Of a stretch of DNA of 41,705 nucleotides, positions 33,950 to 41,705 are shown piece after piece. The position numbers and the translations under genes are program-made. The notes below the pieces were generated by a model that saw nothing but the letters and a program-made list of their open reading frames with translations, made no database searches and was not told the DNA's origin. The number at the start of each line of letters is the position of its first letter. Positions within the stretch are counted from its first letter, which is position 1. Source of the DNA: Alphaproteobacteria bacterium (GTDB taxonomy: Bacteria > Pseudomonadota > Alphaproteobacteria > Sphingomonadales > Kordiimonadaceae); NCBI GenBank assembly GCA_021774735.1, contig JAJFIS010000043.1:1-41705 (forward strand). The letters run 5' to 3'.

Positions 33950-34414
33950 TCAGGGCTTAACAGCGTCCAAATCGGCTTGTTCTGCTCTTAAAGTCGCCAA
34001 AATTTCACTATCTAAGCGAATGGCCGCTGCATTGCCCGCATAAACCAGAGAGTTTAATTGGTCTGTAATATTAGAAATGCGGGTCAGGGCTATCTGCGCC
34101 GCGTTCCAGCGATGTTTTTTATTATCGCGGCTGGCCTTGGTAATAGTTTGAAAAACCTCATGATATTCTGCCAAAAGCTGGGCGAAGCTTTCCCGTGTTT
34201 CTTCAATGACCCTAATATCATCAGCACTGCTTGGACTTATACTGGCATTGGTCGTACCTTGTGCAACTTCCCCTTCTGGTGCTTGGGCAGGTTGGGCAAC
34301 CGGGTCCGTAAGCTTAGGCCAGTCCCCAGCTGGCGTGCAGGCACCAAAGGCCACAATGACCAACCCTAAGACAGCATATTTAACATATTGAATTTTCATC
34401 AGATTTATCGCCAT
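33950..34414 (-). CDS. Putative lipoprotein, unknown function
   Basis: This is a 154-residue protein (149 from the second ATG at 34399). A signal segment leads to a lipobox (VAFGAC), so it is likely anchored to the membrane. The mature part has a Pro/Ala-rich linker and a helical region (IRVIEETRESFAQLLAEYHEVF). I do not recognise the family. It is convergent with the P1 peptidase, 6 bases away. Confidence 0.7.
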   Translation of the reverse strand: MAINLMKIQYVKYAVLGLVIVAFGACTPAGDWPKLTDPVAQPAQAPEGEVAQGTTNASISPSSADDIRVIEETRESFAQLLAEYHEVFQTITKASRDNKKHRWNAAQIALTRISNITDQLNSLVYAGNAAAIRLDSEILATLRAEQADLDAVKP

Positions 34415-34548
34415 ATTCTTACCAAACCAGCTGGCAGGCTACAGGGGAAAAAATATTAGCTCAAGAAAAAGCGATTTGGGGCTTGCAAAAATATTCTAAT
34501 CTGACTAGTTTCCGCCCGCACACCAAATCGTGCAGCACAATATGGTAC

Positions 34549-34625
34549 GCGCCCGTAGCTCAGCTGGATAGAGCACCAGACTACGAATCTGGGGGTCAGG
34601 AGTTCGAATCTTCTCGGGCGCGCCA
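34549..34625 (+). tRNA. tRNA-Arg (anticodon ACG)
   Basis: A complete cloverleaf of 77 bases: the acceptor stem GCGCCCG pairs with CGGGCGC, the anticodon stem CCAGA/TCTGG encloses the loop CTACGAA with anticodon ACG (read as ICG), the T loop TTCGAAT is canonical, and CCA is encoded. Accessory genes begin just downstream, so this could be an integration site. No repeat of its 3' end was found within the window. Confidence 0.97.
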
Positions 34626-35043
34626 CTTTCCCTCCTCACATCACCATACTCAGCCCAGAGTCATGCTTAGCCGCGCATTGGCGTTCACTGCGGTAATTCG
34701 CAGCGTTTCTCGCGGCCATTTGAGCATGTGATGATGATGGCATCGCCTTGCAGGGAGCGTCCCTCGCTATCCGATGAAATCCCCGCGATTATCAGTTATG
34801 AGCAAGAGGGGAGTGGCATACTCGCGTGAGTTTAGAATTTATCTTTAATGATGGAAATCGTTGGCATACAATAAAAATGCCTTTTACTGGAACGAAAGAC
34901 AGTCTTGAGTTTAGTAATATGCTCATCAAAACATCACACTCTACGATGTTTAGTTTAAGCAAACATTTGGATGATTGATAAATCCCGTAATTCTTAATGC
35001 CCGCTTTTGGCCTTTTAAATATAAGAGGTAGTGACCACCAAAG
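34626..35043. other. Gene-poor spacer after tRNA-Arg
   Basis: This 418-base stretch holds one possible short ORF (34826-34978) and no other supported gene. On the minus strand, about 34700-34790 has a protein-like but start-less reading frame ending in a stop (text GDAIIITCSNGREKRCELP), which may be the tail of a decayed gene. The location between a tRNA and an accessory gene suggests eroded integrated DNA. Confidence 0.4.
34826..34978 (+). CDS. Possible short ORF, 50 aa
   Basis: GTG 34826 to TGA 34976-34978 encodes 50 residues (begins MSLEFIFNDG, ends SLSKHLDD). No convincing ribosome site is present; the nearest purine run is about 14 bases upstream. It might be a real small gene or a gene fragment. 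Support is weak. Confidence 0.25.
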   Translation: MSLEFIFNDGNRWHTIKMPFTGTKDSLEFSNMLIKTSHSTMFSLSKHLDD

Positions 35044-36033
35044 ATGAATGTTTACAAATACAGAGGTAGCTCTTCGGAAACTTTGACACGCGATTTTGAT
35101 AGTGTTGTGCGCAATTGCTTTTGGGCACCTAGAGCGGACCAGCTTAACGATCCATCGGAAGCCTATATAGATGACCGGGAATTTGCAAAACGTTTAAAAG
35201 CCTTGGGGGCCAAAGATGTTGAAGCATCCTATGATAACCTTCTGAAAATGAGGCATACTGTAGGAGTGTATTCATTAAGTAAAACCCCGCTTGATGAACT
35301 GATGTGGGCTTATTATGCAGGCGGTCATTCAGGTTTTTGCATAGAATATGACCTTGATCGACTGACGTTAGAAGCACGAGCGGCATGGAATGTAATTGAC
35401 GTTTCCTATCATCCTAAACCTCAAACTATTATTTTCGAAGATGTGTTCCAAGCTAAAGACGAAGCTTCAATCATCGGTAAAATGATAGGCACAAAATCCA
35501 GACGATGGGCTCATGAAGAAGAAATTCGTATCATTGCTGCAATGTCGGGACAAAATAATTATGCTGCCTCAGCACTTACAGGAATATATTTTGGCTGTCG
35601 ATGCGACCCTAAGTTTATTCGGAAATTCCGACAGAAATTAAATGGTCGCAAAATCAAATATTATAAAATGGAATTTGAAGTTGATACTTACCAAATGACG
35701 CCCCGAGAACTGCAATATGACGTTGAAGTGGATGGGGCGCGGATAGAACATCTTGCGGAAATAGAGGACGGAGCCATCTCAGATCTAAAATATATTAATG
35801 ACCAAAATAGGCCATATTACGATTGCCTTAAAAAAGCAGCAGAGATAGTGAGACGGGATACATCATGCGAAAAAATTACATATGTTGATTTCAGCACAAG
35901 CAAAACACAAGGTGGAAAGCCAGTTGTTTATGTGGAATATGAAACTAATGTGACTACTGAGTTTTGCAACATTTTAAATCAGTATTTTCCCGTAGAGGAA
36001 TTGGAAATTTGTAATACCGCAAAAAACATCTGA
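35044..36033 (+). CDS. DUF2971 domain protein
   Basis: This is a 329-residue soluble protein. Residues 1-200 show the DUF2971 pattern: YKYR, FWAPRADQLNDPSEA, VYSLSKTPLDELMWAYYAGGHSGFCIEYD, and an arginine-tryptophan block (KSRRWAHEEEIRII). The C-terminal 110 residues are not assigned. DUF2971 proteins are unevenly distributed accessory genes of unknown biochemical activity. Codon use is more A+T-rich than the core genes nearby, in line with recent acquisition. The purine run GAGG lies 14 bases before the ATG, a little far. Confidence 0.8.
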   Translation: MNVYKYRGSSSETLTRDFDSVVRNCFWAPRADQLNDPSEAYIDDREFAKRLKALGAKDVEASYDNLLKMRHTVGVYSLSKTPLDELMWAYYAGGHSGFCIEYDLDRLTLEARAAWNVIDVSYHPKPQTIIFEDVFQAKDEASIIGKMIGTKSRRWAHEEEIRIIAAMSGQNNYAASALTGIYFGCRCDPKFIRKFRQKLNGRKIKYYKMEFEVDTYQMTPRELQYDVEVDGARIEHLAEIEDGAISDLKYINDQNRPYYDCLKKAAEIVRRDTSCEKITYVDFSTSKTQGGKPVVYVEYETNVTTEFCNILNQYFPVEELEICNTAKNI

Positions 36034-36090
36034 GTAATTTTGGACCAAGCAAAAAACGTATTATGTTATAATAGGTAGCATGTGCTTTTG

Positions 36091-36227
36091 GCCGGTAACT
36101 GACTGTCGTTTTTTCCAAGCGTTTTATACAATTTAAGCCAAGCGTTTTATACAATTTATCTTAAGCGTTTTATACAGTTTATTATTAATATTATAAAAAT
36201 ACTGTATTATATCAGTAACTTACCGGC
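36091..36227. repeat. Imperfect 15-bp inverted repeats bounding a 137-bp segment
   Basis: GCCGGTAACTGACTG at 36091-36105 matches the reverse complement of 36213-36227 at 13 of 15 positions. The segment between is A+T-rich and holds the three 23-bp repeats. No flanking target-site duplication is visible. It may be a small non-autonomous element or a chance pairing with the decayed gene end on the right. Confidence 0.45.
36115..36183. repeat. Three tandem 23-bp repeats
   Basis: Units begin at 36115, 36138 and 36161, with exactly 23-base periodicity. The shared core is AAGCGTTTTATACAATTTA, with units 1 and 2 identical over 21 bases and unit 3 differing at three of these. A period of about two helical turns places all copies on one DNA face, as for iterons or a multi-site operator. 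An A+T-rich stretch follows directly. Confidence 0.85.
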
Positions 36228-36418
36228 AACTCATACGGTTTCTCTTTACCTGTAAACACTGTGACGGTGATGGCATCACCTTCTTCACGGAAGGCGCCTT
36301 CATTGTTACCGGTGTGGCGAAAGTCAACCCATCGTTAATTGACCATATGGCCTGTGGCGCCATCAGTGGCGGCATCGCCCTCTTTTGGCCATAGTTGGAG
36401 CTCTTAGCGTAGGAAAAC
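36212..36418 (-). pseudogene. Decayed C-terminal end of a protein gene
   Basis: The minus-strand frame reads as protein-like text (KEGDAATDGATGHMV, then a TAA at 36335-36337, then RWVDFRHTGNNEGAFREEG, later ITVTVFTGKEKPYELP) to a TGA at 36212-36214. The stop falls where CAA (Gln) would fit. A second in-frame stop bounds it upstream, and no start is available. I infer the tail of a gene inactivated by point mutation and truncation; the family is unknown. Confidence 0.5.
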
Positions 36419-36504
36419 GTCCTAGATAAGCCATAATTAACCTCCAAGAATGTTGGCTTGACACAAATGAATTCGGACTGAGTTCTCTCATAAAGGCCCA
36501 AGTG

Positions 36505-37251
36505 ATGAAGAAAATTTCCACTGTTGCCATTGCCGCGCTTCTCGCTGCCACACCCTTGAGCGCATCTGAGCTTTCCTATGAGGCCGAGGCGGAAGCCGGC
36601 TTGACCAAACTGATCGAGAAAATCAGGGGTGAGCGGGTTAACAGCCGGCCCTGCAGCGCACCGCCGCGCTCCCCCACTGCACTCACAGGCCGGGCGAGCA
36701 AGAAATTTTACAAATCCGTGGAAAAATGGGATCGCTGCCAACGGGACCATATTGTAAGGTTAGAGGACCGCGTGGCTGATTATCAGTACCAGTTAGACAA
36801 TTGGTTGCCGGACCTGCCTTACGGCGCCCCAACGGTGAAGTTAGCCCTGCGCACCATCGATATTTACAACAGCCGCGTTGGCCGCGCGCGGGAGCGGTCT
36901 GATAAAGATTATAAGTTTCTCAAAACCACCGAGAGCGATTATCAGGACCGTATCGACACCGCCATTCGCCAAGAACGCTGGGCGCAGATCGAGCTAGACC
37001 GGAAGATATCCGACCATTGCATGTTTAAAACCACGGCGGTTTATGGCTATTTCACCGAGACATTATACCAGTGTATTCAACGGGTTAAATATGAACGCCA
37101 GCTCGTCGCCGCTGGCTATAACCCCTATACGCCCTATTATAACAGCTACAACAATTACAATAATTACGACCGGGCAAATATCTCGGTCAAGGTCAAGGTG
37201 AATGTCGATACCGGCGGGCATAGCTCATCAAGCCATTCCGGCCATAACTAG
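36505..37251 (+). CDS. Exported protein of unknown function
   Basis: This is a 248-residue protein from ATG 36505 (AAAGG 8 bases upstream; a GTG directly precedes it). It has a clear signal peptide (KKISTVAIAALLAATPLSASE). The mature part is charged and helical with four cysteines, for example KWDRCQRDHIVRLEDRVADY. The last 50 residues are Tyr/Asn-rich (YTPYYNSYNNYNNYD), then a Lys/Val strand, then a Ser/His tail (HSSSSHSGHN). No family recognised. It is likely periplasmic or surface exposed. Confidence 0.72.
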   Translation: MKKISTVAIAALLAATPLSASELSYEAEAEAGLTKLIEKIRGERVNSRPCSAPPRSPTALTGRASKKFYKSVEKWDRCQRDHIVRLEDRVADYQYQLDNWLPDLPYGAPTVKLALRTIDIYNSRVGRARERSDKDYKFLKTTESDYQDRIDTAIRQERWAQIELDRKISDHCMFKTTAVYGYFTETLYQCIQRVKYERQLVAAGYNPYTPYYNSYNNYNNYDRANISVKVKVNVDTGGHSSSSHSGHN

Positions 37252-37314
37252 GCATATTAGGCCCCTGCCCTACGGCGTTGCGGGCCTAGCCAATAAATTA
37301 TAAAGACGGTCAAA

Positions 37315-37461
37315 ATGCTGGCGCTGAAAGACCATAAATGGATCGCATGGTGGCAAGAGCTAAAGACGGGCTACAATTATTTTGAGACCAATCATAAGCC
37401 ACCGAATGTGAATGATAGGCGTGGGCAGATAGAACTGCATATTCCCAATTCTGTGGCATAA
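37315..37461 (+). CDS. Possible short ORF, 48 aa
   Basis: ATG 37315 to TAA 37459-37461 encodes 48 residues rich in Trp and charged residues (WIAWWQELKTGYNYFETN). A weak AAAGACGG lies upstream. It ends one base before the stop of the convergent 375-aa gene. The composition looks protein-like, so it may be a real small gene or the tail of a lost one. Confidence 0.35.
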   Translation: MLALKDHKWIAWWQELKTGYNYFETNHKPPNVNDRRGQIELHIPNSVA

Positions 37462-37462
37462 C

Positions 37463-38590
37463 TTAATCCTTTTCTGTTTGTGACTTGCTCGGGGCGTCAA
37501 AAGGCGCTCTATAAAATGCAGTATTAACTATTTTGATTATTTTTTTTTCTTTTGGAGACACAAGCACATGCGGCTCGCGCAACAAGCTCTTCTTTTGATA
37601 TGTAAATTCCCCGTAAACTCTATATTCATGCCTATTCAAATCAAGCCCCGGATAAATTCGTAATCCTGGCCCGGCATTTCTGCTTATCACAAATTGACCA
37701 TCCTTGATTACGACAGGGTACGGCACTAATTCTTGCCCGCGGCACTTAGTAAACATATGGGTGCTCATATATTTTCGGCTTTTCTTGAAATCTGGGCAAA
37801 CAGCCTTAAACCAGTCATCATTCATATTAGAAAACTTTGAGAAGGCCGTTAGAGGGATGTCTTCTCCTGCTTCTTTCAGCAAACGGATGCCATCCTCATA
37901 TGCCTCCTCGGGAAAAACATAATAACCCAAAGCCGAGTCGGCTTCCTCCGGAATATGTTTCAGTGCGGGCACATAATCACGGCGCAGTGACATAAACCAG
38001 GCGCGGGGGTCGTCGCCGTCGGCTGGGGTGTCATCGGGCACATCACGGATAGTATAGCGCAGATCCCGCACGCGGCTGTCAGGGTGGCTGAGGATCAACG
38101 GATGATCAAAGACCAGCAGTTCATCCCGGCTATCATATGTTTCCGCCAGAAACACCGGTAGCCCAATACCCGTGATGCCTTCGGTCGTGATTTTACGGTT
38201 TCTCCGCTTCATCTTTTCTCTACAGGCAAAAGGCAGCTTCATCATTACATGAACACCGCTCTCCAACGTGTGAGAGACCCGGCGAACATCGGCGTAAAAG
38301 CCTTTTTGATCTTTCATGCCGCGAATGATTGCAGTTAAATCGCGGGGCCAGGGAAAAGCATAAGGGATACATTTTGTAATTTTTTTTATCTCAATCGGCA
38401 CGCCGTCAACCACTAAGCTGATCGTCACTTCGCGCTTGAAACCGCCACTGTGGTAGTAAATATAGTCTGACACCCAGATGCCCAAACGCGCCACCAAAAG
38501 TATAGCCAAAACCCCTAGGGCGAACTTTTTAAAAGGAGAGCGTGGCTTCTTCCCGCCATCCGCTTTCGGAATATCTTTTCCATCAGACAT
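37463..38590 (-). CDS. Membrane-anchored protein of unknown function
   Basis: This is a 375-residue protein with a Lys-rich cytoplasmic N-terminus and a single helix at about 24-46 (FALGVLAILLVARLGIWVSDYI). The remaining 325 residues should be periplasmic. They contain five cysteines and no motif I recognise. TGGAGGT lies 6 bases before the ATG, a strong ribosome site that fixes the start. The 148 bases upstream separate it from the divergent DUF6624 gene. Confidence 0.72.
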   Translation of the reverse strand: MSDGKDIPKADGGKKPRSPFKKFALGVLAILLVARLGIWVSDYIYYHSGGFKREVTISLVVDGVPIEIKKITKCIPYAFPWPRDLTAIIRGMKDQKGFYADVRRVSHTLESGVHVMMKLPFACREKMKRRNRKITTEGITGIGLPVFLAETYDSRDELLVFDHPLILSHPDSRVRDLRYTIRDVPDDTPADGDDPRAWFMSLRRDYVPALKHIPEEADSALGYYVFPEEAYEDGIRLLKEAGEDIPLTAFSKFSNMNDDWFKAVCPDFKKSRKYMSTHMFTKCRGQELVPYPVVIKDGQFVISRNAGPGLRIYPGLDLNRHEYRVYGEFTYQKKSLLREPHVLVSPKEKKIIKIVNTAFYRAPFDAPSKSQTEKD

Positions 38591-38738
38591 AAAATAACCT
38601 CCACCCTTTTATAAAGCATAACAAGAAATTGATCTCAATAGTTAACTTAATACTATTATTTGATGTGTTTACTGTGATTAGATAAAATGTCATTCCATCA
38701 CGGCAAGATGGAATTAGTCACATTGGGGATTTATTACC

Positions 38739-39713
38739 ATGCACAACTTCATCAAGTTTACGCTCATATCTATTTTATACGCCGCAACATTCAGCCAAAC
38801 CGCCCAAGCCCAGAAAATATCTAATATTAACGATTTCACATCGCGTGAAATGGCTGCGACATTCGATTATACCAGCCTAACCAAAGCACAGGTTGAAAGC
38901 TTGAGCGCGTCGACACGAGAGCGCCTCTTTGGATTGGTCAGTGAAATTTATCCCGGTCGATTGGTAGACAAAGAAGCGGCCTTAGATAGTAGCTATTGGT
39001 GTCACGGTGATCCAATCCTGACCGAAGTCTTGGTCTCTCTTTCCCTGATGAAGAAATTTACCGATGCAACCTCGCTGAAAGAGGCACGGCAGCATGTGGC
39101 TGATTATTCTGCGTCAATAGTGATAAGATCGCCAAAGCTGATGGATTATGGCCAAAGTATCGAAGCGAAAGAACTGCCTTCTCTTGTCAAAAAAATGCGT
39201 ACAAGGGACCAATTTTTCATCAGCTTTGTTGGAAGGGAATTCAAAAACCTGATGAAAGAATTGAATGGCGATCAGGCGAAAATACCTGCATGGCAACACT
39301 ATTTTTATGCTGAAACATGCAATGCTACTGATAAGCTAGGTTTACTTGCAGTTCAGATTTTAGACCAATATGGTTGGCCGGATATTCACACATTTAGCCC
39401 GCTGGTGTCTCATGGATTATGGCTCGTCATTCAACACCAAGATGCACATTCTGACCGCCAACGAAGGGCACTATCGCTGATGAAGCCTTTGCTGGAAACG
39501 GGCGGTGTGAACGCTGCAAATTATGCCTTTTTATATGACCGCGTGGCGATCAATAGTGGGCGTCCCCAGCAATATGGAACCCAATTTAACAACTGCGTTC
39601 TGAGGCCAGTGGTAGACATGGAAAACCTGAATGATATCCGCGCTGAAGTGGGGTTGGGACCTTATGAGGACTATATACCCTGTTTCACTGAGGAGGATTT
39701 GCTGAAGGATTGA
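38739..39713 (+). CDS. Exported DUF6624-like protein
   Basis: This is a 324-residue protein with a signal peptide (residues 1-24, ending AQA). The C-terminal 170 residues fit the DUF6624 pattern: YGWP, LWLVIQHQDAHSDRQRRALSLM, AFLYDRVAINSGRPQQYGTQF and an ending near RAEVGLGPYEDY. That domain is of unknown function and is often found in exported or secreted proteins. GGGGA lies 9 bases before the ATG. The N-terminal part is unassigned. Confidence 0.75.
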   Translation: MHNFIKFTLISILYAATFSQTAQAQKISNINDFTSREMAATFDYTSLTKAQVESLSASTRERLFGLVSEIYPGRLVDKEAALDSSYWCHGDPILTEVLVSLSLMKKFTDATSLKEARQHVADYSASIVIRSPKLMDYGQSIEAKELPSLVKKMRTRDQFFISFVGREFKNLMKELNGDQAKIPAWQHYFYAETCNATDKLGLLAVQILDQYGWPDIHTFSPLVSHGLWLVIQHQDAHSDRQRRALSLMKPLLETGGVNAANYAFLYDRVAINSGRPQQYGTQFNNCVLRPVVDMENLNDIRAEVGLGPYEDYIPCFTEEDLLKD

Positions 39714-39964
39714 CGGCTGGTGAATTGTGCTGGTCTCGGTGCGGCACCAATTGCATCAAAAAGATTGCCCCAATTTAATTCCCGGTATGTAAAGCCGAAT
39801 ATGGATCCGGGTGACACGCCCATTTTCTTAAGGGCTGCACGATCAAGAAAAAGCTCATTGGCATCAATTTTACTTGCCCCGGCTACAACCTCTAAAGACC
39901 CAGTCGGCGAGGCCCCGAGCACGGAAGCCTCCATGCCCTCCTGAAAACCATCTGAGAAGGGCAT
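39671..39964 (-). CDS. Possible 97-aa protein downstream of the chemotaxis gene
   Basis: The frame is open for 97 residues and has a protein-like middle (KIDANELFLDRAALKKMGVSPGSIFGFTYRELN). It begins 25 bases after the chemotaxis gene stop, on the same strand, and overlaps the end of the DUF6624 gene by 43 bases tail to tail. No ribosome site is seen, and a 74-aa frame on the other strand covers most of it. It may be real or a gene fragment. Confidence 0.4.
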   Translation of the reverse strand: MPFSDGFQEGMEASVLGASPTGSLEVVAGASKIDANELFLDRAALKKMGVSPGSIFGFTYRELNWGNLFDAIGAAPRPAQFTSRQSFSKSSSVKQGI

Positions 39965-39988
39965 GAAGAAACGCTTATGAACTAGGCA

Positions 39989-41143
39989 TTATGCCTGTAG
40001 GCTACGGTATAACTCCACGCCCTCTTTCGCAAATGTGTTTGCGCTTGATATTGCCCCAGAAATAGATTCGAGATTGCTATTAATTTCTTCAACAGCTGTG
40101 CTCGCAGTTTGCATATTGGATGAAATTTCTTGGGTTGCTGCGGCCTGCTCTTCAACGGCACTGGCAACTGTTGTCACACCTGTTTCAACCTTTTCTACCG
40201 CCCCCCTAATTGTGTCTAGCCGCGCCACAACATCACTGGATATTGACTGCATATTATTAATTTCTGAATCAATCTGTGATGTGGCATCAGCAACCTGCGT
40301 TGCGAGCGCCTTAACCTCAGACGCGACAACAGCAAAGCCTCTTCCGGCATCACCGGCCCGGGCGGCTTCAATTGTCGCATTTAGGGCTAAAAGGTTAATC
40401 TGGCTGGCAATTTCCTGAATGACCACTACAATTTTATTCATTTCCAACGCTGCAGAAGATAATGCCTTTGTTGAACTATCAGCATTCACCGTTTCGTCCA
40501 TTGCCCGCAATACTTCCTGGCGAGAGCTGTCCATACTTTTAGCAATTTCTGACGATGTGATTTGGAACTCTTCGGTTGCCGTTGCTACGGCCTGAACCGT
40601 GGCTGATGTCTGACTTGAAGCAGCAGATGCAGTAGTTGATTGTTCATTGGCAGTGAGTACAGTTTCTAGAATTTTACCAAGATTTTCATCTACTATTTTT
40701 CCCACCCTTTCAGCTTCATGCCGTGCGACAACCTGTGCCGTAATGTCTGTGGCATATTTTACAACCTTAAATGCCTTACCACTTGGGTCCATTATCGGAT
40801 TATAGGATGCTTGTATCCAAATTTCTTTGCCGCCCTTGCCAATACGTTTATATTCTGCGGCCTGATACTCTCCTCGGTTCAATGCCTGCCAGAATTTTTT
40901 ATATTCGTCCGACTTACTATAACTTTCTTCCACAAACATGCGGTGATGTTTGCCTTTTATCTCATTTAGGCCGTAACCCATAGCATTCAGAAAATTGTCA
41001 TTCGCCTCAACGATGGTTCCATCAAGGTTGAAAGAAATCACGGCTTGAGATTCATTAAGGGCCTCTATGATCGACTGCATTTCTTGAGTTTGTCCATTTT
41101 GGGCACCAAAGACTTTATTTATAAAATTAGGTTTTTTCGACAC
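39989..41143 (-). CDS. Soluble PAS-domain methyl-accepting chemotaxis protein
   Basis: This is a 384-residue protein starting at GTG 41143 (AAAGGA 6 bases upstream). There is no membrane helix. A PAS domain covers about 20-135 ([15 protein letters not shown], ending [10 protein letters not shown]). The signalling domain follows, with the hairpin tip [20 protein letters not shown] and the flanking [15 protein letters not shown]. It would act on a CheA-CheW array in the cytoplasm and sense an internal cue, for instance redox or a cofactor. No che genes are in the window. Confidence 0.92.
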   Translation of the reverse strand: MSKKPNFINKVFGAQNGQTQEMQSIIEALNESQAVISFNLDGTIVEANDNFLNAMGYGLNEIKGKHHRMFVEESYSKSDEYKKFWQALNRGEYQAAEYKRIGKGGKEIWIQASYNPIMDPSGKAFKVVKYATDITAQVVARHEAERVGKIVDENLGKILETVLTANEQSTTASAASSQTSATVQAVATATEEFQITSSEIAKSMDSSRQEVLRAMDETVNADSSTKALSSAALEMNKIVVVIQEIASQINLLALNATIEAARAGDAGRGFAVVASEVKALATQVADATSQIDSEINNMQSISSDVVARLDTIRGAVEKVETGVTTVASAVEEQAAATQEISSNMQTASTAVEEINSNLESISGAISSANTFAKEGVELYRSLQA

Positions 41144-41429
41144 TTCTTATCCTTTATTACCAACAGTTCGCCCCTCAATATTTATGCACTATTTCTTTAC
41201 CTTCATACATTTTAACAACTAATGCATTAATAATCATTATTATTATAACTATACAGCTGATTTAACATTAATACTCAACAATCACTTGCACAATTCTAAC
41301 ATTTAAAAAACCAGATAAAGCTTGTATAATGACGAGAGCTTAAAATGCGCGATGACTATTTTATGATAGGACTAAATTAAAAGGCTTACCGCTATTGTAA
41401 GGAGCTGCCTATATTAGGACACCGTTAGG

Positions 41430-41469
41430 CGGGATATAGCGGGACTATCCGGGATATAACGGGATAAGA
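41430..41469. repeat. Four tandem 10-bp CGGGA repeats
   Basis: Four consecutive 10-base units begin CGGGA at 41430, 41440, 41450 and 41460: CGGGATATAG, CGGGACTATC, CGGGATATAA, CGGGATAAGA. The one-turn spacing would place CGGGA on one face of the helix. Confidence 0.85.
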
Positions 41470-41621
41470 ATTGGCTAACCCTATGGCTTTCAGCTCCAAG
41501 ATTCAAAATATTATGTCTAAATGTATCACACGCTTGATTTAGGACACAATGAACAATTCTTGCTCATTTTGCGTTTAATTTAGGACAAAGCATTGCCTTT
41601 ATGTTGGTGCCGCAATCACTT

Positions 41622-41659
41622 TTAAAGAGGTCTTTAAATGCACTTTAAGGCCTCTTTAA
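41622..41659. repeat. 38-bp near-palindrome with overlapping direct repeats
   Basis: The outer arms TTAAAGAGG (41622-41630) and CCTCTTTAA (41651-41659) are perfect inverted repeats; over the whole 38 bases 16 of 19 position pairs are complementary. A 19-base word around TTTAAATGCAC at 41632-41650 recurs in variant form at 41654-41672, 22 bases on. The combination suggests a protein-binding site or a mobile-element end. Confidence 0.8.
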
Positions 41660-41705
41660 TGCACATTTAAGGGGTTGTTCAAGTTTTGGAGCAATCCGTG
41701 ACCAC

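Larger units (their letters stand above)
41144..41705. other. Non-coding A+T-rich end of window with repeats
   Basis: No convincing gene is visible in these 562 bases. The octamer TTAGGACA occurs three times (41414, 41539, 41580). Tandem 10-bp repeats and a near-palindrome are listed separately. The final 35 bases begin GGGGTTGTTCAAG and could be the end of an insertion sequence, which I cannot confirm. Confidence 0.6.

Noticed and set aside
34483-34731. 82-aa open frame across the tRNA
   Set aside because: It reads through the tRNA-Arg gene and has no ribosome site; the tRNA explains the sequence.
34700-34790. Small minus-strand gene after the tRNA
   Set aside because: The protein-like frame lacks any start codon after its upstream stop; at most it is a remnant.
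36115-36183. CRISPR array
   Set aside because: The repeats are directly adjacent with no spacers, and no cas genes are present.
36220-36750. 176-aa minus-strand open frame
   Set aside because: It overlaps the well-supported exported protein gene and the decayed gene end in another frame, and its composition is not protein-like.

Overview
The window looks like about 42 kb of an alphaproteobacterial chromosome of moderate G+C. The class call is an inference from family resemblance and gene layout; I cannot name a genus. Housekeeping genes are interleaved with accessory DNA.

Region 1 (1-14.4 kb) is accessory. It opens with the 3' end of an IS1595-type transposase, whose stop codon overlaps the stop of the next gene. 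A minus-strand run follows, in transcription order: a small secreted protein with its own terminator, two FHA-TM-trypsin proteases, a two-TM channel-like protein with TrkA-N/RCK, RyR and SLOG domains, a phage CII-like DNA-binding protein, and a 1624-aa TIR-TM-beta-propeller protein. A TPR-Ser/Thr kinase diverges from this run. I read it as one candidate signalling/immune system: kinase and FHA for phospho-signalling, RyR/SLOG for nucleotide-linked ligand sensing, a TIR as possible NAD-consuming effector, and two proteases likely in the periplasm. It is the most interesting part of the window.

Region 2 (14.5-34.4 kb) is mostly core: M24 peptidase-like, asparagine synthase-like, PilZ, PlsC-type acyltransferase, serine O-acetyltransferase, AI-2E-type permease, an operon of SDR, ZIP-like and FemAB-like proteins, a two-domain FKBP lipoprotein, DUF3253 and Hpt proteins, the rpmH-rnpA-yidD-yidC-engB cluster, a sensor histidine kinase, gamma-glutamyltransferase, a P1 peptidase and a small lipoprotein.

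Region 3 (34.5-41.7 kb) begins with tRNA-Arg(ACG) and is again accessory: a DUF2971 protein, three 23-bp tandem repeats inside an imperfect inverted repeat, a decayed gene end, several exported or membrane-anchored proteins of unknown role (one DUF6624), and a soluble PAS chemotaxis transducer. The final 560 bases hold no convincing gene but carry 10-bp tandem repeats and a 38-bp near-palindrome.
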